Both the position numbers and the translations under genes were made by a program. From Pyruvatibacter mobilis (lineage in GTDB: Bacteria; Pseudomonadota; Alphaproteobacteria; CGMCC-115125), in the NCBI RefSeq assembly GCF_012848855.1, contig NZ_CP051630.1, positions 2,955,501-3,019,500 of the forward strand: 64,000 nucleotides of DNA. Direction: 5' to 3'. Shown piece by piece: positions 17,624 to 26,477 of the stretch. Under the pieces are notes generated by a model. That model made no database searches, had not been told where the DNA came from, and saw only the letters and a program-made list of their open reading frames with translations. Every line of letters starts with the position of its first letter. The stretch's first letter is position 1.

Positions 17624-18490
17624 TCAGCCGCCGGTGGTGTGTTTTGTGCCGGGGCGTCCGAACAGGCTTGCCCGGAGGTCCGCTGCCGTCCGTGCGGATG
17701 TGATGTCGCGCATCAGGGCGGGCAGTTCCGAGACCCATACCCTGAGCGGATTGACGCTGTCGAAGTCTCTTACAAGTCCATAGCGGGGCGTATGCTCCTC
17801 ACGCTGATAGGTGCCGAAGATGCGGTCCCAGATGATCAGGATGCCGCCATAGTTCTTGTCGAGGTAAAGATCGTCGCAGCCGTGATGGACGCGGTGGTTG
17901 GACGGGGTGTTGAGGATGCCGTCGAGGGGGCCGAGCCTGCCGACAAGCTCCGTATGGATCCAGGTCTGGTAGGCCTGGACCGTCAGTATGCCGAAAAAGA
18001 TGACTTCCGCAGGCAGGCCGGTGAGCAGCAGCGGGATGTGGCAGATGAAGCTCCACACGCCCTCGGCCGGGCCGAAGCGCACGCCGGTGACGATGTTCAT
18101 GTGGCGGGAGGAATGGTGCACGGCGTGCTGTGTCCATAGAAGCCGTACTTCATGGGCGAGCCGGTGTTCCCAGTAATAGGTGAAGTCCGCGAGGACGACA
18201 CCAAGCACGAGGGTGGCTGCGGATATTGGCAGCGCCCAGGTGATGTATGTTTCGCTGATGACCTCATAGGCGACATAGCCGGTGACCAGCAGGACTGTCT
18301 CGACGGCGAGGAAGGGCAGTTGCGTGGAGATGCTGGCCAGCATGTCGAGTAAAGTGCGCCCGGTCATCCGGCGGGTCAGGACGCCCTTGATGATCTCGAT
18401 GGCGAGGATGGCGGCGCCGAAGATGAAGAACACTTCGTCGACAGATGTGGCGAGACGTTCCACCTGTTCATAGGTCATTGCCGTCTGCAT
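17624..18490 (-). CDS. Sterol desaturase / fatty acid hydroxylase family membrane protein
   Basis: A 288-residue integral membrane enzyme with the di-iron histidine motifs of this superfamily: HRLAHE (HX3H), HAVHH, and HRVHHG. The conserved tail DKNYGGILIIWDRIFGTY is typical. Members hydroxylate or desaturate sterols, fatty acids or alkylglycerols with O2. Its start overlaps the end of the TetR gene, so both are one transcript. A second ATG four codons later (18478) has a better-spaced AAGGG and could be the real start. The substrate is unknown. Confidence 0.86.
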   Translation of the reverse strand: MQTAMTYEQVERLATSVDEVFFIFGAAILAIEIIKGVLTRRMTGRTLLDMLASISTQLPFLAVETVLLVTGYVAYEVISETYITWALPISAATLVLGVVLADFTYYWEHRLAHEVRLLWTQHAVHHSSRHMNIVTGVRFGPAEGVWSFICHIPLLLTGLPAEVIFFGILTVQAYQTWIHTELVGRLGPLDGILNTPSNHRVHHGCDDLYLDKNYGGILIIWDRIFGTYQREEHTPRYGLVRDFDSVNPLRVWVSELPALMRDITSARTAADLRASLFGRPGTKHTTGG

Positions 18491-19046
18491 CCCTTGTGGT
18501 GCCGAGCCCGTGGGTCAGGGTCCGCCATGCCAGCGCGGCGGCCTGGGCGGGAGTGGTTTCGCCGCTGCGGACGGATTCCCATCCGGCATAAAGAAGGTGG
18601 TCGAAGGCCTGGACGATCCATGCGGTGGGGACTGTCGCGGCAAAGGTGCCTTCCTGCCTGGCCGCATCGACAAGGTCGCGGGTCTCGCCTGCCTGGCGTT
18701 CGAAGGCGGCGGTGATGGCGGGGTCATCGTCCAGCGGTATATGGGCGAGAAAGCTGTGGCGGTCGCCGAGGGGCACCAGTGCCTCCATGCACCGCTTGAG
18801 CGCGTCCGTGTGGCTGGGGGCACCATGGCAGGCGACCTCGGCGGCGTGGTCCATTTCGGCGATGGCCTGGTGCGCCAGCGCGATCAGCAAGTCCTCGCGG
18901 CTGGCGAAATGCCGGTGCAGGGTGGCGCGGCCGACGCCGGCGTGCTCGGCAATCTCGCTGAGCGAGGCGCCGGGATTGCGGCTCAGGAGTTCGAAGCCCG
19001 CTTCTGCGATGGCCTGCCGGGCGGGAAGCCGTTTGGGTATGGTCAT
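18468..19046 (-). CDS. TetR-family transcriptional regulator
   Basis: A 192-residue repressor with an N-terminal HTH (SLSEIAEHAGVGRATLHRHFA) and an alpha-helical ligand domain. The start codon at 19046 lies inside a perfect 20-bp palindrome, which is probably its own operator. It is followed by the sterol-desaturase-family gene with a short overlap, so it likely controls that gene by autoregulating the shared transcript. The ligand is unknown, possibly an acyl chain given the target. Confidence 0.87.
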   Translation of the reverse strand: MTIPKRLPARQAIAEAGFELLSRNPGASLSEIAEHAGVGRATLHRHFASREDLLIALAHQAIAEMDHAAEVACHGAPSHTDALKRCMEALVPLGDRHSFLAHIPLDDDPAITAAFERQAGETRDLVDAARQEGTFAATVPTAWIVQAFDHLLYAGWESVRSGETTPAQAAALAWRTLTHGLGTTRDADGNDL

Positions 19047-19064
19047 GAGACATATATGTCTCAT
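19045..19064. promoter_or_regulatory. 20-bp palindromic operator overlapping the TetR start codon
   Basis: ATGAGACATATATGTCTCAT is a perfect palindrome. On the minus strand it covers the first codons' upstream edge of the TetR gene, whose ATG ends at 19044. Binding here would block transcription or initiation of the TetR–desaturase transcript. The sigma factor gene starts about 100 bases to the right and could be affected as well. Confidence 0.75.
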
Positions 19065-19161
19065 TTGAGGTATGTTTGTCAACTGTCGACTGTGGCCGGG
19101 CAAACCCGATGGTGTCACCTTTTCCCGGCACCGGCGTCCAATAGGGCAAAGGAGACCTGCC

Positions 19162-19848
19162 ATGCCTGGGCCGACTGCCGCACACCCCATCGACTATGCC
19201 GCCCTGGATGATGCGGGGCTGGTGGCGCGTGCCGCGCTGCGCGATGCCCGGGCGGTGCGGGAGATCACCACGCGCTACAACCAGCGGCTCTTCCGCACGG
19301 CGTGGAGCGTGCTGCGCGACCAGGCGGATGCCGAGGAGGTGGTGCAGGAAGCCTATCTGAAGGCCTTTCGCGGGCTTGATGGATTTGCCGGCCAGTCGAG
19401 CCTGTCGACATGGCTGGTGCGGATTGTTCTCAACGCGGCCGTGGACCGGGGCCGCAGGAAGGAGCGCCGGCGCACGGACCTGCTGGAGCAGGACGTGGCG
19501 GTGCTCGATGCCTATCGGCGGCGGCATAGCCCGGCCGATGCGACCCCGGAGGATGCGCTGATGCGCAAACAGCTTGCCGACAGCCTGAAGAGCGCCATTG
19601 CTCAGCTCGCGGATGACTATAGCAGCGTGGTGGTGCTGCGGGACATCGAGGGCATGAGCGTGCGGGAGACCGCCGAGGTGCTGGGGGTCAGCGAGGACGT
19701 GGTGAAGACCCGCTTGTCACGGGCGCGGCGGCAGCTGCGCAGGATTCTGCTGCCGGAGATTGGCGGCCTGTTCCAGGAAACGCTGCCCTTCGCCGGGGCG
19801 GATTGCGAGCGCATGACCGCGCGGGTGCTTGCGGCGCTTGAGCTCTAG
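19162..19848 (+). CDS. Sigma-70 family RNA polymerase sigma factor (ECF type)
   Basis: A 228-residue factor with regions 2 and 4 only: RDQADAEEVVQEAYLKAFRG (region 2) and LPDDY-like LADDYSSVVVLRDIEGMS followed by VKTRLSRARRQLRR (region 4.2). Start chosen from AAAGGAGACCTGCC. The C-terminal tail (GADCERMTARVLAALEL) is a short extension seen in some ECF groups. No anti-sigma factor follows; instead a ferritin-like protein and a cytochrome c are next in line. Confidence 0.88.
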   Translation: MPGPTAAHPIDYAALDDAGLVARAALRDARAVREITTRYNQRLFRTAWSVLRDQADAEEVVQEAYLKAFRGLDGFAGQSSLSTWLVRIVLNAAVDRGRRKERRRTDLLEQDVAVLDAYRRRHSPADATPEDALMRKQLADSLKSAIAQLADDYSSVVVLRDIEGMSVRETAEVLGVSEDVVKTRLSRARRQLRRILLPEIGGLFQETLPFAGADCERMTARVLAALEL

Positions 19849-19934
19849 CAACGGGCTTCGGCTCAAGGGCCCGGGTCAGGGCCTGAGTGCAGTGCGACGT
19901 ACAAATCATTCAACAAGAGACTGGAGATTCTCAG

Positions 19935-20516
19935 ATGCCGACCATCAAAACGCATTCTTCCACCAGGCGCTCCGTGCTGACAGGTGCGGGCAAGACAATG
20001 ACCCTGGCCGGGGCGGCCATGGCGCTCAATGGGTTTTCTACGGCAGCCTATGCAGCGGATGATGCGTCGGTGGCGCAGGACGTCAGTATACTGAATGCTG
20101 CGATTGCGCTCGAGCATGAGGGCATCGCTGCCTACCAGATCGGTGCCACCAGCGGACTGCTTGATCCGGCGGTCGTCGAGATCGGGCTAACCTTCCAGGG
20201 CCATCACAAGGGGCATCGGGACATCCTTGTGTCGGCCGTACGTGACCTTGGTGGCGAGCCGGTTGCGGAAGAGTCTCTTGATGCCTATGCGGAACAGCTG
20301 GGAGCGGGCGGGCTGGCCACACAGGAAGACGTGCTGCGTCTTGCGCTCAAACTGGAGCGGGGGGCGGCCAATGCCTATCTGAGCCTGATCCCGAGCCTTG
20401 GTGCGGACTATCACAAGGTTGCAGCGCAGATGGCAGGGGATGAAGCCTTCCATGCGGCTATTCTTGCCAACGCGCTGGGTGAGCCGCTGCCCGCTGACGC
20501 GCTGATCTTCGGCTGA
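19935..20516 (+). CDS. Tat-exported ferritin-like domain protein
   Basis: A 193-residue protein with a twin-arginine-type leader (TRRSVLTGAGKTMTLAG) and a four-helix ferritin-like body: ALEHEGIAAYQ, GHHKGHRDIL, LERGAANAYLSL and DEAFHAAI supply Glu and His residues suited to a metal site. The family is often described as DUF4439/ferritin-like; some members are di-iron proteins. The linkage with an ECF sigma gene and cytochrome c suggests a redox or stress role in the periplasm, which is an inference. Confidence 0.8.
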   Translation: MPTIKTHSSTRRSVLTGAGKTMTLAGAAMALNGFSTAAYAADDASVAQDVSILNAAIALEHEGIAAYQIGATSGLLDPAVVEIGLTFQGHHKGHRDILVSAVRDLGGEPVAEESLDAYAEQLGAGGLATQEDVLRLALKLERGAANAYLSLIPSLGADYHKVAAQMAGDEAFHAAILANALGEPLPADALIFG

Positions 20517-20520
20517 TCTC

Positions 20521-20949
20521 ATGAACCGGCATATTTCATCTCGAAGGACGATTAAGCGGGTTCTGCGGGCTGTGCTGGGTGCAGGTGCTGTTCTTGCGAC
20601 GGTGCCTGCACTTGCAGCGGAGCCTGTCACCAGCGATGCCGCGCAGGTGGCAGAGGGTGAGGCGCTGTATGAGGCATTGTGTGCGGCATGCCATGCACCG
20701 GATGCCAACCGCATCGGTCCCGCGCACCGGGAGGTGTTCGGCAGCCGGGCGGGATCGGTAGACGGGTTTTCCTACACGCCTGCATTGCAGTCGCTCGATG
20801 TCGTGTGGGACGAGGAAACCCTTGATCGCTGGCTTGCGGCGCCAGCAGCCATGGCGCCGGGTACCTCCATGGGGGTCAGCGTCCCGGACCCGGATAGGCG
20901 GCGGGCGCTGATTGCCTTTCTGCGCTCCCTGAGCGTGGCGGGGCGCTGA
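20521..20949 (+). CDS. Class I c-type cytochrome
   Basis: A 142-residue protein with a signal peptide (about 1-32), one heme site CAACH (Cys54, Cys57, His58) and a probable axial ligand Met117 (PGTSMGV). The fold order and size match the soluble cytochrome c2 class. It begins four bases after the stop of the ferritin-like gene, so the two are co-transcribed and could exchange electrons. Confidence 0.88.
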   Translation: MNRHISSRRTIKRVLRAVLGAGAVLATVPALAAEPVTSDAAQVAEGEALYEALCAACHAPDANRIGPAHREVFGSRAGSVDGFSYTPALQSLDVVWDEETLDRWLAAPAAMAPGTSMGVSVPDPDRRRALIAFLRSLSVAGR

Positions 20950-21135
20950 GGCGCTCCTGTTGGCTGAGCGCGCCCTTTCTCACAATCCCGTGTAGTGCGG
21001 TTTCGGACCGGGCTGCCCTGATCCTGAATGTTGAAACGGCGGGGGGGCGGTGCCACCTTGTAGGGCGAAACATCGGCGCGGGGCTGCCCGAGGGTGCCCG
21101 AAGCACGGCGCTGAGAGCGAAAGAGGAGCGCCACG

Positions 21136-22008
21136 ATGAGCGACACCGAATACACCCCTCCGAAAGTCTGGACGTGGAACAAGGAAAACGGCGGCCGTTT
21201 TGCCAGTATCAACCGGCCGATCGCCGGGCCGACCCATGACAAGGACCTGCAGGTCGGCAAGCATCCGATCCAGCTTTATTCCCTGGGCACGCCCAATGGT
21301 GTGAAGGTGACGGTGATGCTGGAAGAGCTTCTGGCGAAGGGCCATGCGGGCGCCGAGTATGATGCGTGGCTGGTGAATATCGGCGAGGGTGACCAATTCT
21401 CGTCGGGCTTTGTCTCCGCCAATCCGAACTCGAAGATTCCGGCGATGATGGATCACAGCACCACGCCGCCGACGCGGGTGTTTGAATCCGGCTCGATCCT
21501 TCTCTATCTGGCTGAGAAGTTCGGTGAGTTCCTGCCGACGGACCCGGCGGCGCGGACCGAAACGCTGAACTGGCTGTTCTGGCAGATGGGCAGCGCGCCC
21601 TATCTCGGTGGCGGGTTTGGTCACTTCTATGCCTATGCGCCGATCAAGATCGAATATGCGATCGACCGTTTTGCCATGGAAGTGAAGCGCCAGCTGGATG
21701 TGCTCGACCGCAACCTCGCCGAGCGTGAATACATGGCGGGTGACGAATACACCATCGCCGATATTGCTATCTGGCCGTGGTACGGCGCGGTGGTGGCCAA
21801 TGCGGCCTATGACGCGGCGGAATTCCTCGAGACGCACACCTACAAGAACGTGAAGCGGTGGATGGATCTGGTGGGTGCGCGGCCCGCTGTGCAGCGGGGC
21901 CGCATGGTCAACCGCGTGTTTGGTGATCCGGCCATGCAGCTGCATGAGCGTCATGACGCCAGCGATTTCGATACCAAGACCCAGGACAAGATTGCCGCTG
22001 CGGAATAG
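21136..22008 (+). CDS. yghU: YghU-type glutathione transferase / disulfide oxidoreductase
   Basis: A 290-residue GST of the Nu class. Long N-terminal extension (PPKVWTWNKENGGRFASINRPIAGPTHDK) preceding the thioredoxin fold is the mark of YghU, with NPNSKIPAM and ESGSILLYLAE in the GSH site and DEYTIADIAIWPWYG in the C-domain. YghU has GSH-dependent disulfide and organic peroxide reductase activity. Preceded by AGAGGAG. Transcribed alone, ahead of a hairpin terminator. Confidence 0.9.
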   Translation: MSDTEYTPPKVWTWNKENGGRFASINRPIAGPTHDKDLQVGKHPIQLYSLGTPNGVKVTVMLEELLAKGHAGAEYDAWLVNIGEGDQFSSGFVSANPNSKIPAMMDHSTTPPTRVFESGSILLYLAEKFGEFLPTDPAARTETLNWLFWQMGSAPYLGGGFGHFYAYAPIKIEYAIDRFAMEVKRQLDVLDRNLAEREYMAGDEYTIADIAIWPWYGAVVANAAYDAAEFLETHTYKNVKRWMDLVGARPAVQRGRMVNRVFGDPAMQLHERHDASDFDTKTQDKIAAAE

Positions 22009-22042
22009 GCGGCGCGACTGATCCTGCAAAACGGATTGCGCA

Positions 22043-22080
22043 AAGGGGCCACTGGCGTTCATCGCCGTGGCCCCTTATTC
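22043..22080 (+). terminator. Rho-independent terminator after yghU-like gene
   Basis: Outer stem AAGGGGCCAC pairs with GTGGCCCCTT (22067-22076), with an inner GGCG/CGCC extension around a short loop. Followed by ATTCGTT, a weak U tract. It separates the GST gene from the crotonase. Confidence 0.75.
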
Positions 22081-22112
22081 GTTGGGGGCACTGGACAACC
22101 GGGAGACTTCAG

Positions 22113-22781
22113 ATGAGCGTTTCGCTTGAGATGGACGGCGATGTTGCCGTCATCACCATGAATGACGGCAAGGCCAACGCCGTGAACCCCACCCTGCTCG
22201 ATGCGCTGGAAGCAGCCATGGACAAGGCGGAAGCCGAGGCCAAGGCGATCGTGCTTGCGGGCAAGCCAGGGCTTTTCTCGGCCGGGTTCGACCTCAAGCT
22301 CATGCAGGGCGCGTCGCCTGACGAGGTGAAGACGCTTGTGATGCGGGGCGGGGCTTTTGCGGCGCGGCTTTACGGCAACAAGCTGCCGGTGGTGGCGGCC
22401 TGCACCGGACATGCGATTGCCATGGGCGTTTTCCTGCTGCTGGGGTGTGACACCCGTATCGGTGCGGCGGGCGAGTTCGCCATTGGCGCGAATGAGACGA
22501 TCAACAACATGGTGCTGCCGCAGTTCGGCATCGAGTTGCCGAAGGCTCGGCTGAACCCGCAATATCTTACCGAGGCGGTGATCCAGGCCAAGATGTATGA
22601 CCCGGTGGCCGCAACCACTGTCGGCTACCTGGATCAGGTGGTGGCACCGGAGAAGGTGGTCGAGACGGCGACCGGCGTGGCGGCCCAGCTGGCGCAGCTG
22701 CCCGGCCAGGCCTATGCGGGTAACAAGAAGCTGCTGCGGGCAGAGACGCTGGCCGCGATCGAGGCGAGCCTCGCGGGCTAG
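22113..22781 (+). CDS. Enoyl-CoA hydratase/isomerase (crotonase) family protein
   Basis: A 222-residue crotonase-fold protein, shorter than usual (about 260): it has the oxyanion-hole segments SAGFDLKLM and GHAIAMGVFLLLGCD. The two catalytic Glu of true enoyl-CoA hydratases are not obvious: the second position segment reads NETINNMVLPQFG. It may therefore be an isomerase, hydrolase or a divergent hydratase. The stop overlaps the stop of the MscS gene on the other strand in the sequence CTAG. Confidence 0.8.
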   Translation: MSVSLEMDGDVAVITMNDGKANAVNPTLLDALEAAMDKAEAEAKAIVLAGKPGLFSAGFDLKLMQGASPDEVKTLVMRGGAFAARLYGNKLPVVAACTGHAIAMGVFLLLGCDTRIGAAGEFAIGANETINNMVLPQFGIELPKARLNPQYLTEAVIQAKMYDPVAATTVGYLDQVVAPEKVVETATGVAAQLAQLPGQAYAGNKKLLRAETLAAIEASLAG

Positions 22782-23668
22782 TTGCCGTCGCCGGAGCCCG
22801 TTGCCCCCGCACGGGCGAGGGGCAGCGGTTCCTTGAAGGTGAGCGTGCGGTAGGGGAAGGGGATTTCGATCCCCGCCTCGTCCAGCGCACGCTTGACGGC
22901 GGCCACCACTTCGTCGCGCGAGCGGCGCACATCCAGCGGCGTCGAGCCGGTCCACCAAGTGACTTCAAAGTCGATGCTGGAGGCACCGAAGGCCTGGGCG
23001 AAAATCTGTACCGGCTGATCGCCGCGCACGGTGTCGCAGCCCTTCACGGCGTCGCTGATCACGTCGCGCGAGGTATCCACATCCTCGTCATAGGCAACGC
23101 CGGCCGTGATGGTGACGCGGCGGATGTCGCGGTCGGTGCGGATTTCCACCGGGTTGCGGAACAGCATGCCGTTGGGCATCACCACCAGCTGACCATCGGT
23201 GCGGCGCACATGGGTGTCGCGGATCGAGATTTTCTCCACCTTGCCTTCCACGCCGTCGCACTCGATGTAGTCGCCGATGCGCATGGGGCGGCGGTAGAGG
23301 ATGAGGATGCCCGCCATGAAATTCTCGAACACATCCTTGAACGCAAAACCGATGGCGAGCGAGCCGATGCCCAGCGCTGCGATCATGTCGCCGGGGGTGA
23401 TGGTGGGGAAGACGACAATGGCGGCGATGACGATGCCGCCGAGCCAGATGCCGATGCTGAGAAGGTTGCTCATCAGTTCGACGAGCGAGGCGCGCATGCG
23501 GTTCTGCGGCAGGAGCCGGTGAACCAGCGAGCTTGCGAGTTTCGAGACGGCCCAGGTGATGATGAGGATCACCACGGCCAGGCCGATCTGCGGCAGGAGC
23601 GCGATCAGTCCCCGGAGCATGTCGGTCAGATTGGTGAGAATGATCTCGATCGGCTGAATGTCGTCCAT
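22778..23668 (-). CDS. MscS-family mechanosensitive channel
   Basis: A 296-residue channel with three N-terminal TM helices (about 20-40, 60-85, 92-112); the third is the pore-lining helix with the Gly/Ala-rich pattern IAALGIGSLAIGFAFKD. The beta-domain follows (EGKVEKISIRDTHVRRTDGQLVVMPNG). It gates in hypo-osmotic shock. Transcribed alone and convergently with the crotonase. Confidence 0.9.
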   Translation of the reverse strand: MDDIQPIEIILTNLTDMLRGLIALLPQIGLAVVILIITWAVSKLASSLVHRLLPQNRMRASLVELMSNLLSIGIWLGGIVIAAIVVFPTITPGDMIAALGIGSLAIGFAFKDVFENFMAGILILYRRPMRIGDYIECDGVEGKVEKISIRDTHVRRTDGQLVVMPNGMLFRNPVEIRTDRDIRRVTITAGVAYDEDVDTSRDVISDAVKGCDTVRGDQPVQIFAQAFGASSIDFEVTWWTGSTPLDVRRSRDEVVAAVKRALDEAGIEIPFPYRTLTFKEPLPLARAGATGSGDGN

Positions 23669-23752
23669 TGTCTTGCGCCCGCAGCGTCCCCAAGGAGGGA
23701 AACCGCGGGCGTTGGCGATTGTTCCCGTGCCGCTGTCTCCGGGCGCCCGAGA

Positions 23753-24730
23753 TCAGGCCGGGTGCTGGTGCCAGGTGCCGGTCTTGAGCGAGCGGGGAGA
23801 GAATTCACCGAAGGCAAAGCGCATGGGCAGGGCATCGGGGCGGGTGATGCCGTGATCCAGGGTGAAACGCCAGGCGCGCTGGGCACCGGGGAGCTGATCC
23901 ACCTCCGCACCGCTCCAGATGATCTCGACCGTGCCGGCGAGGTGGACGAGACCGCCGGTGTCGAAATCGGGAAACAGGATGCCGGCGCGCGGGTTCACCA
24001 GCAGATTGCCGAGGGTGTTGAAGAAGAAATTGCCTGCATAGTCAGGCACCAGGAAGGTGCGGTCATCCTCGACCTTGATGAAACCGGCCGCGCCGCCGCG
24101 ATGGGAGACATCGACGCCGCTTTCGGGTTTGCCCGGCTCGCGGCTCTCGGTAGCGGACGCAATGAAGAACGTGTCAGCCTTTTCAATCAGGGTACGGATT
24201 TTTTCATCGAAGCGGGTGAAGGTGTCCGGCGTTTCGGCATGAGGTGCTTTCGGGTCGCGGGTCTCTATCACTTCGCGGGTCTGGATGAATTGCGGGCAGT
24301 TGCCGAAGGACAGGTCGATCTTCAGTTCGAGCGCTGACCGTGTCTGACGTTCCACGTGGGCGGTGAAGCGGTTGCGGCGGCGAGTGTCGAGCTCAATGCC
24401 GAGGCCGCCGACCGGGGCACCGGCATGCAGGGCGGCGAGGGCCGGGTCAGCCGAGGGCAGGGCGGCTGAAAGCGTGAGGTGGGTGTCGTCGGGGCTTGTG
24501 ACAAAGCCCGCGCCGCCCGCCAGAATGGTGGCCCAGGGCTGGCCGCCCGCGTCCTGGGTGCCGAGCACCATGAAGGGGAGGCTTTCGAAGAACTCCCGAT
24601 GCTGATCGGGCATGTGATCGCGGATGAAGTTGCGGCCGATGACCGCCATCTTGTCGGCGACGCCGACGCGGCGCTGGATTTCGATCTCGCCTTCGTGGAA
24701 CGGCGCGGGGCCTTCGGTGATCACGGCCAT
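23753..24730 (-). CDS. Pyridoxamine 5'-phosphate oxidase-like flavin-binding protein
   Basis: A 325-residue protein with a split-barrel FMN-binding domain: an N-terminal region FMVLGTQDAGGQPWATILAGGAGF and a second half beginning FIASATESREPGKPESGVDVSHRGGAAGF. This long two-part form is known as the 'pyridoxamine 5-phosphate oxidase family' and is not PdxH. AAGGAGA precedes its start. Flavin-dependent reduction of an unknown small molecule is likely; nothing more can be said. Confidence 0.8.
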   Translation of the reverse strand: MAVITEGPAPFHEGEIEIQRRVGVADKMAVIGRNFIRDHMPDQHREFFESLPFMVLGTQDAGGQPWATILAGGAGFVTSPDDTHLTLSAALPSADPALAALHAGAPVGGLGIELDTRRRNRFTAHVERQTRSALELKIDLSFGNCPQFIQTREVIETRDPKAPHAETPDTFTRFDEKIRTLIEKADTFFIASATESREPGKPESGVDVSHRGGAAGFIKVEDDRTFLVPDYAGNFFFNTLGNLLVNPRAGILFPDFDTGGLVHLAGTVEIIWSGAEVDQLPGAQRAWRFTLDHGITRPDALPMRFAFGEFSPRSLKTGTWHQHPA

Positions 24731-24816
24731 GGTTGTGTCTCCTTGAGAGGGGGTGACGGGCCCGGAAAGGATGGGGGATGGAGCTTTCCGGACCCGCCGT
24801 CGGCTGGCGGTGGCCG

Positions 24817-25431
24817 TTACGCAGCCAGCGCCACCTTGGTCGCCTTCATCGGCACGAAGCCATCAAGGCCTTCGATCCGCTTGAGCCAGGCGCGGATATG
24901 CGGATAGGGCTCAAGGGAGACATCGCCCTCGGGCGCGTGGGCGATGTAGCTGTAGCCCGCAATGTCAGCGATGGTGGCGGCGGTACCGGCCAGCCAGTCG
25001 CGGCCGGCGAGTTCCTGTTCCATCACGTCGAACAGGCCATAGGCGATGGTCTTGGCGCGCTCGGCATCCAAGGGAGCGCCGAAGATGGTGATGAGACGGG
25101 CGGTCGCGGGGCCGAAGGCAACAGGACCTGCGGCGACGGACAGCCAGCGGGTGACGCGGGCGGCGCCCTCGGCGTCTTCAGGTAGCCAGGTGGCGGTGCC
25201 GTATTTCTTGGCGAGGTAGACGAGGATCGCGTTTGAATCCGACACGATGGTGCCGTCATCGTCGATCACCGGCACCTGGCCGAAGGGGTTGAGCGCGCGG
25301 AACGCCTCCTGCTTGTGCTCGCCGTTGACGAGATCGACATCCACCAGCTCGTGGTCGAGGCCGAGTAGGGACAGGAACAGCTCGACGCGGTGGGCGTGGC
25401 CGGACAGTTCGTGGCGGTACAGCTTGATCAT
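24817..25431 (-). CDS. Glutathione S-transferase
   Basis: A 204-residue GST: N-domain start MIKLYRHELSGHAHRVELFL, GSH-site NPFGQVPVIDDDG and SDSNAILVYLAKKYG, C-domain LAGTAATIADIAGYSYIAHAPEG. AGGAGAG lies before the ATG at 25431. It reads divergently from the LysR regulator, which likely controls it; the same geometry is common for GST genes. Confidence 0.87.
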   Translation of the reverse strand: MIKLYRHELSGHAHRVELFLSLLGLDHELVDVDLVNGEHKQEAFRALNPFGQVPVIDDDGTIVSDSNAILVYLAKKYGTATWLPEDAEGAARVTRWLSVAAGPVAFGPATARLITIFGAPLDAERAKTIAYGLFDVMEQELAGRDWLAGTAATIADIAGYSYIAHAPEGDVSLEPYPHIRAWLKRIEGLDGFVPMKATKVALAA

Positions 25432-25568
25432 GGAATTCTCTCCTGGGCACGCCGGGAAGCCAGGGTGGGCGGCGTGTGGGGAGAAAATGGCGCATGGTCC
25501 GCGCGTTGATAATCCGGATGTTTTGCGAAAGACTGTCCTCATTTCGTTGACAGTGAGGCAGGGACACC

Positions 25569-26462
25569 ATGGATACGCTGGAAGCCATGCGGGTGTTCGC
25601 GGCGGTAGCGGAAGAGGGCAGCTTTTCCGGTGCGGCGCGGCGGCTGGGCATGTCCAAGGCGCTGGCGAGCAAGAAGGTGGGGCAGTTGGAGGAGCAGCTC
25701 GGCGTCCGCCTGCTCAACCGCACCACGCGGCATGTGGGGCTGACGGAGATCGGCGCGGCCTACCGGGAGCGCTGCGCGGCGCTGGTGGCGGAGGTGGACG
25801 AAGCCCATGACATGGTGCGCAGCCGCCATGGGGCGCCGCGCGGGGTGTTGCGCGTGGCGGCGCCGCGGGCATTCGGCGAGGACGTGCTGACGCCGGCACT
25901 GGCCTCGTTCCTCGCGCGCTATCCGGACATCACGGTGGAGATCACGCTGGATGAGCGGCGGGTGGACATCATCGGTGAGGGATATGATGTGGCGGTGCGG
26001 GTGGATGACATGCCTGACTCGAGCCTGATCATCCGCAAGATCACGGATTTTCCCTACAAGATCTGCGCGTCACCGGCCTATCTCGAAAAAGCGGGACTTC
26101 CTCAGCACCCGGATGATCTCGTGAACCATACCTGTATCGTACTGCCGGCGATCAGCCCGACGGCGCAATGGCAGTTTCGCGTTGAGGGGGAGGTGAAGCG
26201 AGTGACCGTGCCGTCGCGGGTGCGGATCAACACGGCGCGGGGCGTGGCAACGCTGGTGCGCCAGGGGATGGGCATCGGGCTGTGTTTGTGGTCCAGCATC
26301 CGCGAGGACCTGAAGGCGGGCCGCCTTGTGGAGGTGCTGGCTGAATACAATGGCTATGAGCGGGCGATCTATGCCGCCTATCCGCACAGCCGTCACCTGT
26401 CAGGCAAGGTGCGGGCCTTCGTGGAGCATCTGATCGAGCATTGCCGGGAAGGCGCGGCTTAG
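25569..26462 (+). CDS. LysR-family transcriptional regulator
   Basis: A 297-residue LysR protein: N-terminal winged HTH (MDTLEAMRVFAAVAEEGSFSGAARRLGMSKALASKKV) and an effector domain from about residue 90. The gap of 137 bases to the divergent GST gene holds its probable binding region, in which no perfect T-N11-A repeat could be picked with confidence. It likely regulates the adjacent GST. Confidence 0.88.
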   Translation: MDTLEAMRVFAAVAEEGSFSGAARRLGMSKALASKKVGQLEEQLGVRLLNRTTRHVGLTEIGAAYRERCAALVAEVDEAHDMVRSRHGAPRGVLRVAAPRAFGEDVLTPALASFLARYPDITVEITLDERRVDIIGEGYDVAVRVDDMPDSSLIIRKITDFPYKICASPAYLEKAGLPQHPDDLVNHTCIVLPAISPTAQWQFRVEGEVKRVTVPSRVRINTARGVATLVRQGMGIGLCLWSSIREDLKAGRLVEVLAEYNGYERAIYAAYPHSRHLSGKVRAFVEHLIEHCREGAA

Positions 26463-26477
26463 GCCCTGAAGACCGGA

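Noticed and set aside
21136-22008. A possible riboswitch or leader element upstream of the YghU-type gene
   Set aside because: The 186-base gap upstream has no recognisable conserved aptamer motif; only simple G-rich runs were seen.
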